Under the pieces are notes generated by a model. That model worked only from the letters and a program-made list of their open reading frames with translations, searched no databases and was not told the origin of the DNA. Positions 13,271 through 21,834 of a DNA stretch of 60,000 nucleotides are shown here, one piece after another. The stretch covers positions 13,410,437 to 13,470,436 of the forward strand of contig NC_088313.1 in the NCBI RefSeq assembly GCF_910592395.1. The letters run 5' to 3'. Each line of letters starts with the position of its first letter. Position 1 is the first letter of the stretch. The position numbers and the translations under genes were made by a program. The DNA is from Lineus longissimus. Its lineage: Eukaryota > Nemertea > Pilidiophora > Heteronemertea > Lineidae.

Positions 13271-13725
13271 TTCACCAACTGATTTGTGCAACCTTCTCAA
13301 CATTACACCAACTGATTTGTGCAACCTTCTCAACATTACACCAACTGATTTGTGCAACGTTCTCAACATTACACCAACTGATTGGTGCTACGTTCTCAAC
13401 ATTACACCAACTGATTGGTGCTACGTTCTCAACATTACACCAACTGATTGGTGCAACGTCCTCAACATTACACCAACTGATTGGTGCTACGTTCTCAACA
13501 ATACATCAATCAATTAGTTGGTGCAACATTTTCAACGTTACACCAACTGATGCAACGTTACACCAACTGATGCAACGTTCTCAACCTTACACCAACTGAT
13601 TACTGATTGATGCAATGTTCTGAACGTTACACCAACTGATTGGTGCAACATTCTCAACATTACTCCAACTGAATGGTGCAACATTCTCAACGTTACACAA
13701 AATGATTGGTGCAATGTTCTCAAAG
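13271..13725 (+). repeat. 33-bp minisatellite, about 13 units
   Basis: The unit contains 'caccaactgattggtgc', then 'aacgttctcaacatta'. The first units keep a strict 33-bp period (starts near 13273, 13306, 13339). From about 13500 onward units are shortened or rearranged. Because the period is a multiple of three, the array stays open in two plus frames and two minus frames and gives repetitive 11-residue peptides. These frames are a by-product, not evidence of a gene. Confidence 0.9.
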
Positions 13726-14106
13726 TGAAATATATGTAGAAGAGCAATCAAATGGACTCCAAAAGCAATGCTAGTCATCTTCACAGCATCTTCTTGATGG
13801 AGTAGCATTTAATCAGGTATCCACGGTATGGTCTTGGAGACACAGCACTTCAACAGAAGGTTCTCGCCGACTCTCATCACTGCATTTAGACACACTATTT
13901 ATCAGAGGAATAAGTCAAAATACTGTCATCTCCAGAGTGAATACAATTTCATGGAATATGTTACCAATGAAGCATGGGGAACAGACGCCTCTAGACTTAT
14001 TGGGGTCACATACTACTTTCTTCTACATGTATTAACAATTCCTCCTGTGATACAACTCTAACCTTTTGCTGATGTCCATAAAATTCCTCTGCCTTGGGTA
14101 TTGACT
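13726..14106. other. Left flank of the DIRS insertion
   Basis: Non-coding. It ends in 'ttgact' directly before the GCATTTT that marks the left end of the element. Confidence 0.5.
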
Positions 14107-14119
14107 GCATTTTGTGTCA

Positions 14120-14296
14120 TTCAAACTTACCTATGGAACACTTTTGCATGTTACTCCATTTGGGCTCAAACACAAGAGTATCCCTTTAATTTTCTAAAGG
14201 GAGAACTGAGTTAACAGCTCGGCCGCCAGGCGGCGCCCTGACCGATCCCGCGAGATCGCGCCGATCTCATGCCGCCATATTCAGTCTTTACTCTTG
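14120..14296 (+). repeat. Left inverted terminal repeat of DIRS element
   Basis: Pairs with 20450-20626 as reverse complement. I count two mismatches in about 177 bp, one near the outer end and one near 14281. It holds a CpG-dense block (about 14214-14278) rich in nested self-complementary GC motifs. In DIRS elements the left terminal repeat is where transcription is expected to start. No classical TATA box was identified. Confidence 0.93.
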
Positions 14297-14591
14297 TGCT
14301 TCTACGAAGCACATCGTTTTTTCAAAGCTGCCGTGAATTCGATTTAAAACCAAATTCAACCAGCCAAGTCTAGACGATTTTTGGGTTCATTCACCTACGG
14401 AGTAGACCGCCAAACTAATCTTGGCATTAGTATTGTCCAGTCTATTTAATTATAGACATTTTCTTAGCTAGCTTAGTCGACCCGGCTCCATTATTTTGAT
14501 CTTGGTAGGGTAGAGTTAAGTAGGCTATTCTCCGCTCTATTGTAATAAACAAGACTCAGATCCATTGCAATAGTGTTTAATTCAAGTAGGC
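14297..14591 (+). other. 5' leader of the DIRS element
   Basis: Untranslated region between the left ITR and the ORF1 start. It begins with a small perfect hairpin ('gtgcttctacgaagcac' at 14296-14312). No ORF of note. Confidence 0.6.
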
Positions 14592-16880
14592 ATGTTTTCC
14601 TTTCCATTAATTATTGCGTCCTTTCTGGCCTACTTGGGGTTCCCAGTGTTTTTATTGTCATTGGTACCATTTTTTATATGGCGTACCCCTCCGACGGCAT
14701 CCTTTGTCTCACCACAAAGGAATGCGTCTGGTGGCGGGAAACGGGCCGCGAAGACGCCAAAACCCTCTTCCGGTTCCGTTTCCGGGCATATAACCCGGAG
14801 GTCTAGCAAACCTCCCGCCACCACCCCTTCCGTCAGCCGAGTTCCGGTTCCGGCCGCGGCTGCGAAGGATGCGGGATCTGACATTATTAATGTATGTGGT
14901 CCCAAGGGAGACTTACATCCAATAAGTCTCCAAGGGTTTAATATACCCCGGACCTCAGGGAACCTTCCGGTTCCCCTGTCGTCCGCTCCCCCGAGTACAA
15001 GCCCTTTGTACCCGCGGGAGCACCCTGCTTCCGGTCCGCCGATTGCAGTTCCGGTTACTGACGCGGGTTCCCGTTTTTCAGTAACCGAAGACTCTACTGG
15101 GGGTTTTTCTCAGTCTTTACTGCGAAATAACCCCAGTCCTCACGGACACAGTAGAGTAGGGCCGGACCTTATAACGCCACCTCCGAAACGCCATGCGTCT
15201 TCGGTAACAGCGTTTCCGCCCTCCGTACCTCCTTCTAAAAGGGCTTCCGGTAGCTCCATACCGGCGAAGGAGTTACGGGCATTTCCGGTTTCGGACTTCG
15301 TCCTACCGAAAATGCAGGCACCTTCCTACGTTGGCCAACCTCTTGGGTGGAACCAACCGGAAGTGCCACCCCCTCCTCGTAGCAGAGGCGTCGTTCCCAT
15401 GGAACGAGCTACGCAGAGAGGACATCTGAACTCTGGTTCAGAATATGGGCAACTTCCGCTTCCGGAAGACCCATTCGCCCGCACATACGGCTTCCAGGGT
15501 TCGCTTATGCGCTCACCCTCGCCTCAACCGCCCGTCGTTGAGAGAAGCCGCACGTCGGGTCCGGAACCCGAGTCGGGACAGCAACTGTCCCAGCTCATCC
15601 AGATGGTAGCAGGTCTTTCTGATAGACTCAGCCATCTGGAGCAGGGTTCCGGTTCCTCTGGTGCGCCTGGTCCCATCGGATACCCACCATCCGACTCCTC
15701 TATTTTAGAGGAATTTTCTGAGAACGAGAGTTCTCAGCCAGGCTACCGCTCCCCCAATCAGGAGGAGCTGTCACCAGAGGAGGCCAGTATCCTGTCGGAT
15801 ATGAGGACACTCAGATCCTTGATCAGAGCGTACCTCCCGCAGGATCTGTGCCCTACCCCGCCGGAACTGCCAGCCTTGTCAACACCGACCTTTTCACTCT
15901 GGGGACAGGAAGTGGATCCCAATCCACAGGTTGCTCAAGGCTCCACTCGGGCACTTGAATTCCTTCCTCCCTCCCCGTCGGTGTTAGCAGTCTCTGAACT
16001 TTTGGAGCGTACAATCAGAGACTCACAAGGCGCCCACCAACGTACTTCCATCCCTGTCCTTCCGGCAGTCGGACCGGAAGCTTGGTGTAAACCGGGGAAG
16101 TTGTTCACGGCACAACTTCCTCCCGTTAGGCAGTACCGCGCTGACTATTATCGAGTCAGCTCGGCCGGCTGTCCAGCTGCAGCATCGACTTCCATATTAA
16201 AGGACGATGTACAGCTGGACCAACTCGTGCCTAGGGTGACCTCCTCCTCGGCTTACCGAGACCTTAGAGCACAAGAGGGTCTGGCCAAAAACACGTTAGC
16301 GGTGCTCTCCTACGCAGAGCACACTAACCTGGCCCTAGTCAGATCCCTAAAAGATAATGAGTCACTATCTGATGACACAAAATCGCTTGTGACATCCTTG
16401 TCACATTCGATTAGGCACGCTATTGCGCTGTCCGCCAAGACCGCAGCAAATAGCGTCCTACTCCGTAGAGACGCCGCACTGGGCTCTCTCAATGTCATCA
16501 GATCCCTCCAGCTGGAAGGGGCCTTAAGAACCGCTCCTATGGACGGTTCTTTCCTGTTCGCAGATTCTGTACAAGAGGCGGCTCAAGCACAGAAAGATTG
16601 GGACAAATTATATGCCCCCACTGCGACACAGAGGGCCAAGACCTCTCTACCTAACGCTAGAAAGATAGAGAGGCCCCAGCAGGCATCGGGTTCAATCCCG
16701 TACGCCAGGCAGGTCCTGCCTAGGCCTACCCCGCCTAGTCAGCCTGCTCCTGCTGGATCCTTCCGACGGGAAGCGGAGGGTCGCCGGACTGGAAAGAGGA
16801 AAAATACTTCCTCTAACCAGGGTGGATCCGGTCCGACTAAGCACTCCTTTCGCCCAAGGGGTGCTGGCCGGAAGAGGTGA
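14592..16880 (+). CDS. DIRS ORF1, gag-like protein (762 aa)
   Basis: ORF1 sits where DIRS elements encode the gag-like protein thought to bind the RNA and package it with the polymerase. The product is rich in Pro and Ser through about residue 320. It has a short leucine-rich, coiled-coil-like segment (about 328-354, including 'LSQLIQMVAGLSDRLSHLEQ'), then an alpha-helical block with many Leu and Ala around 555-645. The C-terminal tail is strongly basic ('GKRKN', 'RPRGAGRKR'), suited to nucleic-acid binding or nuclear entry. No CCHC zinc knuckle is present. Residues 1-30 are very hydrophobic, which is unexpected for a gag. The first ATG was chosen because it opens the frame. The TGA at 16878-16880 lies in the same frame as the downstream RT. 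Function is inferred from position and composition. Confidence 0.85.
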   Translation: MFSFPLIIASFLAYLGFPVFLLSLVPFFIWRTPPTASFVSPQRNASGGGKRAAKTPKPSSGSVSGHITRRSSKPPATTPSVSRVPVPAAAAKDAGSDIINVCGPKGDLHPISLQGFNIPRTSGNLPVPLSSAPPSTSPLYPREHPASGPPIAVPVTDAGSRFSVTEDSTGGFSQSLLRNNPSPHGHSRVGPDLITPPPKRHASSVTAFPPSVPPSKRASGSSIPAKELRAFPVSDFVLPKMQAPSYVGQPLGWNQPEVPPPPRSRGVVPMERATQRGHLNSGSEYGQLPLPEDPFARTYGFQGSLMRSPSPQPPVVERSRTSGPEPESGQQLSQLIQMVAGLSDRLSHLEQGSGSSGAPGPIGYPPSDSSILEEFSENESSQPGYRSPNQEELSPEEASILSDMRTLRSLIRAYLPQDLCPTPPELPALSTPTFSLWGQEVDPNPQVAQGSTRALEFLPPSPSVLAVSELLERTIRDSQGAHQRTSIPVLPAVGPEAWCKPGKLFTAQLPPVRQYRADYYRVSSAGCPAAASTSILKDDVQLDQLVPRVTSSSAYRDLRAQEGLAKNTLAVLSYAEHTNLALVRSLKDNESLSDDTKSLVTSLSHSIRHAIALSAKTAANSVLLRRDAALGSLNVIRSLQLEGALRTAPMDGSFLFADSVQEAAQAQKDWDKLYAPTATQRAKTSLPNARKIERPQQASGSIPYARQVLPRPTPPSQPAPAGSFRREAEGRRTGKRKNTSSNQGGSGPTKHSFRPRGAGRKR

Positions 16881-18986
16881 CTCCCCCCTCCTTTCTCCTC
16901 CCGGACGCAAAAAGGAGCCGACTCCGGTAGTCGGGGGCCGTCTGCAAAAATTTGCAGACATTTGGGACGATTGGTGCCCAAAGGGGTCCCCAGTCCCAAA
17001 CATGTTGAGGTACGGAGTGAAACTAGATTTCAACCGTACCCCCCCCCGACTACCATATATCCAACCCCAGTTCAGCCACCGAAGGACCCAGTCAAGGCCT
17101 CTGCCCTCCAAGCAGAGGTCGCGACATTACTGGAGAAGCAAGCTATCCAGGTCCTTCAAGATCCATGCTCCCCCGGCTTTTACAGCCACGTTTTCTTGGT
17201 TCCCAAGAAAGCAGGGACATGGAGGCTGATCATAGACCTTTCCAGGTTAAACACCTTCTTGAATGTTCCTCATTTCAAGATGGAAACCACCAGGTCTATA
17301 GCAACGGCGATACAGCCCAACGATTGGGCGGTATCGATGGATTTAATGGATGCGTACTTACATGTACCGATCCATCCAGACTATCAACACTTCCTTCGAT
17401 TCCATTACGAAGGAAAGACGTATCAATTCAGGGCCCTGCCGTTCGGTCTGGCATCGGCACCCCTAATTTTTACGATGATAGTCACAGCCTTCGTCGCTCC
17501 CTTTCACGTGATGGGGTTCAAGCTCCATCACTACCTAGACGATTGGCTACTCCGTTGCAAATCGCGGGAACTACTACTGCAACAACTTCAGGTTCTAAAG
17601 CAAAAAGTAGTTTCCGCAGGTTGGATTATCAACGAAACAAAGTCAGAATTCATACCATCCCAAGACTTCGTTTACGTTGGAGTTCGGTTCCTTACGGCCA
17701 TTGGGAAAATGCTGCCCCCCCTAGACAGGATAAAGAAAATTCTTCATCTCGTCGCAGAATTCAGAGGAAGGACTCAAGCTCCCGCAAGGCGATGCTTGAG
17801 CCTTTTGGGACTTCTGAATTCGGCAGCAGACCAAATCCCCCTTGGCCGTCTATATATGCGTCCCATCCAGATGTTTCTAATGTCTCTATGGAAACCCCAC
17901 AGGGACCCATTAGACAAGTTGGTATTGATACCTCAATACCTACTCAAGAACGTCTGGAACTTCTGGGAGTCGGAGACTCGTCTCCAAAGCGGTGTAGATC
18001 TTGCTCCACCGCCCCCAGAAGTGTCCCTGTTCACAGATGCTTCCCTACTAGGGTGGGGAGCACATCTGAACAACGGGGACATGTCCATAAGAGGTCTATG
18101 GACAAGGGAGGAGACCATTCTTCCAATAAATATATTGGAAATGAAGGCTGTCCTTCTTGCCGTGAGGGCTCTTTCCCTTCGCCTGAAGAATCGGAGAGTA
18201 ACCCTGTTCTCCGACAATTCTACAGTAGTAGCATATGTCAGGAGACAGGGAGGCACAAAGTCCGGCATTCTTTGCCAGCTAACTTGGGAGCTTTACCATC
18301 TTTGTGCCGACCTTGGAGTATCGATATGTGCCAGACACATACCGGGCAATCGCAACATCCTTGCCGACGCCCTGTCCCGTCAGAACAAGCTAGTTCAGAC
18401 AGAGTGGACACTCCATCAGGAGATTGTAGACGACCTTTGTCGCCTTTGGCAATCTCCGAAGGTAGATCTGTTCGCCACCAGGCTGAACAATCGCCTTCCC
18501 ATCTATTACTCTCCACTTCCGGACGAAGAGGCCCTGGAAGTCGACAGCCTTACAGCCTCTTGGGTCGGGCTGAACGCATATGCGTTTCCACCCCTCCCTC
18601 TCATCCAACCAGTCCTGAACAAGATCTTGACCAGCCATCCGGTGAGAATAACTCTCATCGCACCTTGCTGGCCAAATCAGGCCTGGTTCCCAGCCTTGCT
18701 GGAGCTCCTGATAGATCACCCCAGGAGTCTTCCTACTTGGAAGCACCTCCTGTGGCACCCCCTGGGGAGATGCTACCACCAGAACCCTGGATTTTTCAAG
18801 TTTCACGCCTGGAACTTATCCAGTTGCATCTCCACCAGAGAGGCTTTTCGGACATCGCTGTCAAGCGCATGTCCGCACCTCAAAGGGGGTCTACCCTTGA
18901 TGTGTATCAAGGAAAGTGGTCTACCTTCACTTCCTGGTGCAGGGAGAACGGAGTTAATCCGATCTCTCCCTCTATATACAGATTAG
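16881..18986 (+). CDS. DIRS reverse transcriptase / RNase H / methyltransferase-like
   Basis: Copies element RNA into DNA. Numbering residues from base 16962, the RT palm motif A 'MDLMDAYLHV' starts at 126 and the catalytic 'YLDD' at 191. RNase H follows with 'LFTDAS' (Asp359), 'NILEMKA' (Glu), 'LFSDNS' (Asp418) and 'ADALSRQ' (from 468), so its acidic residues are all present. After RNase H comes 'VDLFATRLNN' (from about 501) and 'AYAFPP' (539). This matches the segment that DIRS elements carry here and that has been compared with phage-type adenine methyltransferases. The frame is open directly from the ORF1 stop, and its first ATG comes only near 17279, inside the RT domain. Readthrough of the TGA or another unusual start is therefore needed. 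The 3' end overlaps the recombinase frame. Confidence 0.93.
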   Translation, partial: LPPPFSSRTQKGADSGSRGPSAKICRHLGRLVPKGVPSPKHVEVRSETRFQPYPPPTTIYPTPVQPPKDPVKASALQAEVATLLEKQAIQVLQDPCSPGFYSHVFLVPKKAGTWRLIIDLSRLNTFLNVPHFKMETTRSIATAIQPNDWAVSMDLMDAYLHVPIHPDYQHFLRFHYEGKTYQFRALPFGLASAPLIFTMIVTAFVAPFHVMGFKLHHYLDDWLLRCKSRELLLQQLQVLKQKVVSAGWIINETKSEFIPSQDFVYVGVRFLTAIGKMLPPLDRIKKILHLVAEFRGRTQAPARRCLSLLGLLNSAADQIPLGRLYMRPIQMFLMSLWKPHRDPLDKLVLIPQYLLKNVWNFWESETRLQSGVDLAPPPPEVSLFTDASLLGWGAHLNNGDMSIRGLWTREETILPINILEMKAVLLAVRALSLRLKNRRVTLFSDNSTVVAYVRRQGGTKSGILCQLTWELYHLCADLGVSICARHIPGNRNILADALSRQNKLVQTEWTLHQEIVDDLCRLWQSPKVDLFATRLNNRLPIYYSPLPDEEALEVDSLTASWVGLNAYAFPPLPLIQPVLNKILTSHPVRITLIAPCWPNQAWFPALLELLIDHPRSLPTWKHLLWHPLGRCYHQNPGFFKFHAWNLSSCISTREAFRTSLSSACPHLKGGLPLMCIKESGLPSLPGAGRTELIRSLPLYTD

Positions 18987-19876
18987 TTGATTTCCTTATT
19001 GAATTATTCACGGAAAGACAACTATCTGTCACGGCTATAAAAGGGTACAAGTCCGCCATCGCTTCTACCCTCCGTGTTTTAAGCACCTGGGATCTTCGTT
19101 GGGAGGACCAAATAACCCCTCTTTTCAGAGGAATGTTATTAGAGCGTCCTAGACCGGTTCACAACACCCCTAAATGGGACCTTTCTGTTGTCCTTAAGGT
19201 GCTCATGAGGCATCCTTTTGAACCCATGTCTATTTCATCCATGAAATATCTGACACTCAAAACGGTCTTTCTAGTAGCCTTGGCTACCGCCCAACGGAGA
19301 TCAGAGCTCCATGCACTTTCTTTTAAGAAGCTGGCTTTTAGAGAGGGAGGGGAGGTTATCCTGGCTTTTATACCAGGATTTCTGGCGAAGAACCAGGGAC
19401 CGGCCGCCTCTCGGCCCCCGGTTACTATTCCCTCTCTGTCAGGAACGATCTCTTATGATCTTCCTGACAGAACTTTATGTCCCGTCAGGGCCCTAAAGTT
19501 CTACATAAATAGGACAAAACCTCCCGGTATCCGCCAGGGGAGAGAGCGTTTGTTTTTGTCCTATAAGGAGGGAAATAAACGAGAGATAGCGGCCGCCACT
19601 ATTTCAAGGTGGATTGTGGAGACTATTCGTCTTTCCTACAACACCTTGAAGACTTCCTCTGATCTTCGTGCGCTAGCTAACATCTCAGCGCACGAAGTTA
19701 GAGCACTAGCCACCTCCTGGGCTAACTACCGAGGAGTTGCTCTTCAAGAAGTCGTTTCCGCTGCATGTTGGAGTAATCACTCCACATTCTCTCGTTTCTA
19801 CCTACGAGACGTTTCTTCCCTCGTAGATGGCATGCACACAATCGGCCCGATTGTGTCTGCGGGGCATGTTGTTTGA
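18770..19876 (+). CDS. DIRS tyrosine recombinase
   Basis: Integrates the circular DNA intermediate. The domain is in the frame one base back (-1) from RT. That frame is open from an ATG at 17165 (903 codons), but only the part from about the ATG at 18770 (residue 536) looks like protein of this family. Counting from 17165: an N-terminal SAM-like core-binding region with 'TAIKGYKSAIAS'; the box-I Arg in 'TAQRRSELHAL' (R711); 'SAHEVRALATSW' with the His-x-x-Arg pair (H843, R846); and 'NHSTFSRFYLRD' with H872 and the probable nucleophile Y879. All tetrad positions are filled. It overlaps the RT frame by 217 bp, so expression could be by internal initiation or -1 frameshift. No clear slippery heptamer was found. 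Confidence 0.92.
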   Translation: MLPPEPWIFQVSRLELIQLHLHQRGFSDIAVKRMSAPQRGSTLDVYQGKWSTFTSWCRENGVNPISPSIYRLVDFLIELFTERQLSVTAIKGYKSAIASTLRVLSTWDLRWEDQITPLFRGMLLERPRPVHNTPKWDLSVVLKVLMRHPFEPMSISSMKYLTLKTVFLVALATAQRRSELHALSFKKLAFREGGEVILAFIPGFLAKNQGPAASRPPVTIPSLSGTISYDLPDRTLCPVRALKFYINRTKPPGIRQGRERLFLSYKEGNKREIAAATISRWIVETIRLSYNTLKTSSDLRALANISAHEVRALATSWANYRGVALQEVVSAACWSNHSTFSRFYLRDVSSLVDGMHTIGPIVSAGHVV

Positions 19877-20304
19877 TCCTGGCTAGATCAAAAAAGGGGG
19901 GGAAGCCCGATTGAAGAGTCAAACGCGCATCTTGCGCCATTTTTGATATGCCCTATCTTCAACATCCAGGCAACCCCTAGTAGACTAGAAAGGACGCAAT
20001 TTCTTATTGTTGTTTAGCAATAACTCATTCTACACCCTTCAACATGCCTTACTTGCTCTAAGCTCTGTTGCCGGAAAGAAGATGGTTTTATTACGCAATT
20101 CTAGCGCTTTCCGGAGAATGGGTCTATTACTCTCTATAATATGATTGTAATACCGAGATCAAAATACCGGTCCTCCGGTTCTCCCCATTTCTTTCCCCTG
20201 GCGGTCCTCCTTAGCTAATATGCCGGTGGTGCCTCCTGGATGGAACAACAGCTCAGCCTTAGGTAAGTCCTCGTTTCCCACCTCCAATAGGTTGCTGGGA
20301 TTCG
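19877..20304 (+). other. DIRS 3' region between recombinase and ICR
   Basis: Non-coding 3' segment of the element. It has short G-rich and pyrimidine-rich runs, and no terminator or polyadenylation signal that I would commit to. A 97-codon minus frame (20159-20452) spans the internal complementary region and is taken as a shadow. Confidence 0.6.
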
Positions 20305-20402
20305 ATGCAAAAGTGTTCCATAGGTAAGTTTGAATGACACAAAATGCCCATTTCCTTACAAGAAATGGCCATTTTGTTAGTTCATACTTACCTATGGAAC
20401 AC
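20305..20402 (+). repeat. DIRS internal complementary region (ICR)
   Basis: Bases 20305-20347 (43 bp) are the exact reverse complement of the left end, 14107-14149. Bases 20341-20402 (62 bp) are the exact reverse complement of the right end, 20605-20666. The two halves share AAAATGC (20341-20347). The region is thus a template of the circle junction, right end joined to left end. The outer parts also pair with each other ('gtgttccataggtaagt' with 'acttacctatggaacac'), so the ICR can fold into a hairpin. Confidence 0.95.
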
Positions 20403-20449
20403 GGCCCTCCCGCCGTCCCCACAAACGGGACATACTCTTTATTAACGCT

Positions 20450-20626
20450 CAAGAGTAAAGACTAAATATGGCGGCATGAGATCGGCGCGATCTCGCGGGA
20501 TCGGTCAGGGCGCCGCCTGGCGGCCGAGCTGTTAACTCAGTTCTCCCTTTAGAAAATTAAAGGGATACTCTTGTGTTTGAGCCCAAATGGAGTAACATGC
20601 AAAAGTGTTCCATAGGTAAGTATGAA
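20450..20626 (-). repeat. Right inverted terminal repeat of DIRS element
   Basis: Reverse complement of 14120-14296. The element continues 40 bp beyond this repeat to GCATTTT at 20660-20666. That 40-bp tail is unique to the right end and recurs only in the ICR. Confidence 0.93.
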
Positions 20627-20666
20627 CTAACAAAATGGCCATTTCTTGTAAGGAAATGGGCATTTT

Positions 20667-21104
20667 AGCTCCATTCTCAAGGGTTCTGGTATCACGACAT
20701 TGACCCTCTGCCTGGAGTTCAATTCCTTAAACGACTGGAACCATTTTGGACAAACCTCTAGTGTTAATTGGATCATTATCTCACATTTTCTTAGGATTAT
20801 CAATTTCTTTCTCGTAAATGTCCTTGTTATTTACATTCGATTAAAGTGATCTGAAAGTCGATTTCTGGAAACCCGATAATGTGGTCATGAGTGTGACGGT
20901 ATAAATCTTTCCAATCTAGTTACATGGCTGCTAACTAAAGAAAATTGTTTCTCATTATCTGAGCAGAGCAGACGCGATTATTTCCTGTTGTGGATTGTCA
21001 ATCATATCTCATGGTATGTGTAACGTTTAAAACTAATTAAGGACTGCAATGAGTTAGACGGAATACAGTTTTTGAATGGGATAGGACCAAACACTTTGAA
21101 TTGT
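20667..21104. other. Right flank of the DIRS insertion
   Basis: Non-coding and AT-rich. It starts 'agctccattctc' directly after the element. No gene recognised. Confidence 0.4.
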
Positions 21105-21530
21105 TCTGCAACAACCAAACTTTCTTGGATTCTACTGCAACAACCAAACTTTCCTGTATTCTACTGCAACAACTAAACATCCAAGGATAGTACTGATACA
21201 ACTAAACATCCTAGGATAGTACTGCAACAACCAAACCTTCTTGGAATATTACTGAGACAACTGAACAATCTAGGATTGTACTGAGACAACTAAACATCCT
21301 AGGATTGTACTGAGACAACTAAACATCCAAGGATTGTACTGATACAACTAAACATCCTAGCATAGTACTGCAACAACCAAACCTTCTTGGAATATTACTG
21401 AGACAACTGAACAATCTAGGATTGTACTGAGACAACTAAACATCCTAGGATTGCACTGAGACAACTAAACATCCTAGGATTGTACTGCAGACTGCACTGG
21501 AACAACAAAACCTTTTCGGATAGTACTGCA
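21105..21530 (+). repeat. 29-30-bp minisatellite, about 14 units
   Basis: Units follow 'tactgagacaactaaacatc' then 'ctaggattg', with variants 'ctgcaacaaccaaac'. The middle units are the most regular. A block of several units is itself duplicated (compare about 21190-21290 with 21330-21430), indicating higher-order amplification. Confidence 0.85.
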
Positions 21531-21834
21531 AACAACCCAAATTCTTTGGTATTGTACATGACCCAAGCATTCCTGGATGAAAACACACTTTCAGGGATTG
21601 GATGGAGACGGACAAGACTTCTCAATCCATTATTTGATTATTGCCACACAGACGTGGACCAAGTTACTTAGCTGATCACTCAATATGGATACTCTCTTTA
21701 TACCTGTATAACCGTCAATGTAATAGAGTTGCGTTGGAGAACACTTAAGCACTACACCTCTGCTGCAGCAATCTGCCTTTTTTAATTTTGGGAATTACTT
21801 TGTGATTACTTTTTCTTGTAGATTATCAATGGAT
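21531..21834. other. Non-coding spacer
   Basis: Nothing recognised between the minisatellite and the exon-like array. Confidence 0.35.

Larger units (their letters stand above)
14107..20666 (+). mobile_element. Complete DIRS-type tyrosine-recombinase retrotransposon
   Basis: An element of about 6.56 kb. In order it has a left ITR, gag-like ORF1, RT/RNase H with methyltransferase-like tail, tyrosine recombinase, an internal complementary region and a right ITR. DIRS elements are reverse transcribed, circularised by using the internal complementary region to align the two ends, and integrated by their tyrosine recombinase without target-site duplication. All these parts are visible here. GCATTTT occurs at both ends (14107-14113, 20660-20666) and, as AAAATGC, at the centre of the internal region (20341-20347). 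No frameshift or premature stop is seen other than the ORF1-terminal TGA. The GC-rich body contrasts with AT-rich flanks. Confidence 0.95.

Noticed and set aside
16692-17111. Minus-strand open frames over the DIRS body (also 17933-18268, 18238-18516, 18390-18806)
   Set aside because: They are antisense shadows of GC-rich, clearly coding plus-strand sequence.
17165-18769. N-terminal 535 codons of the 903-codon recombinase frame as a separate protein domain
   Set aside because: It overlaps the RT domain in another frame, is Ser/Pro/Arg-rich and has no recognisable fold. I annotate the recombinase from 18770 only and record the overlap as a finding.
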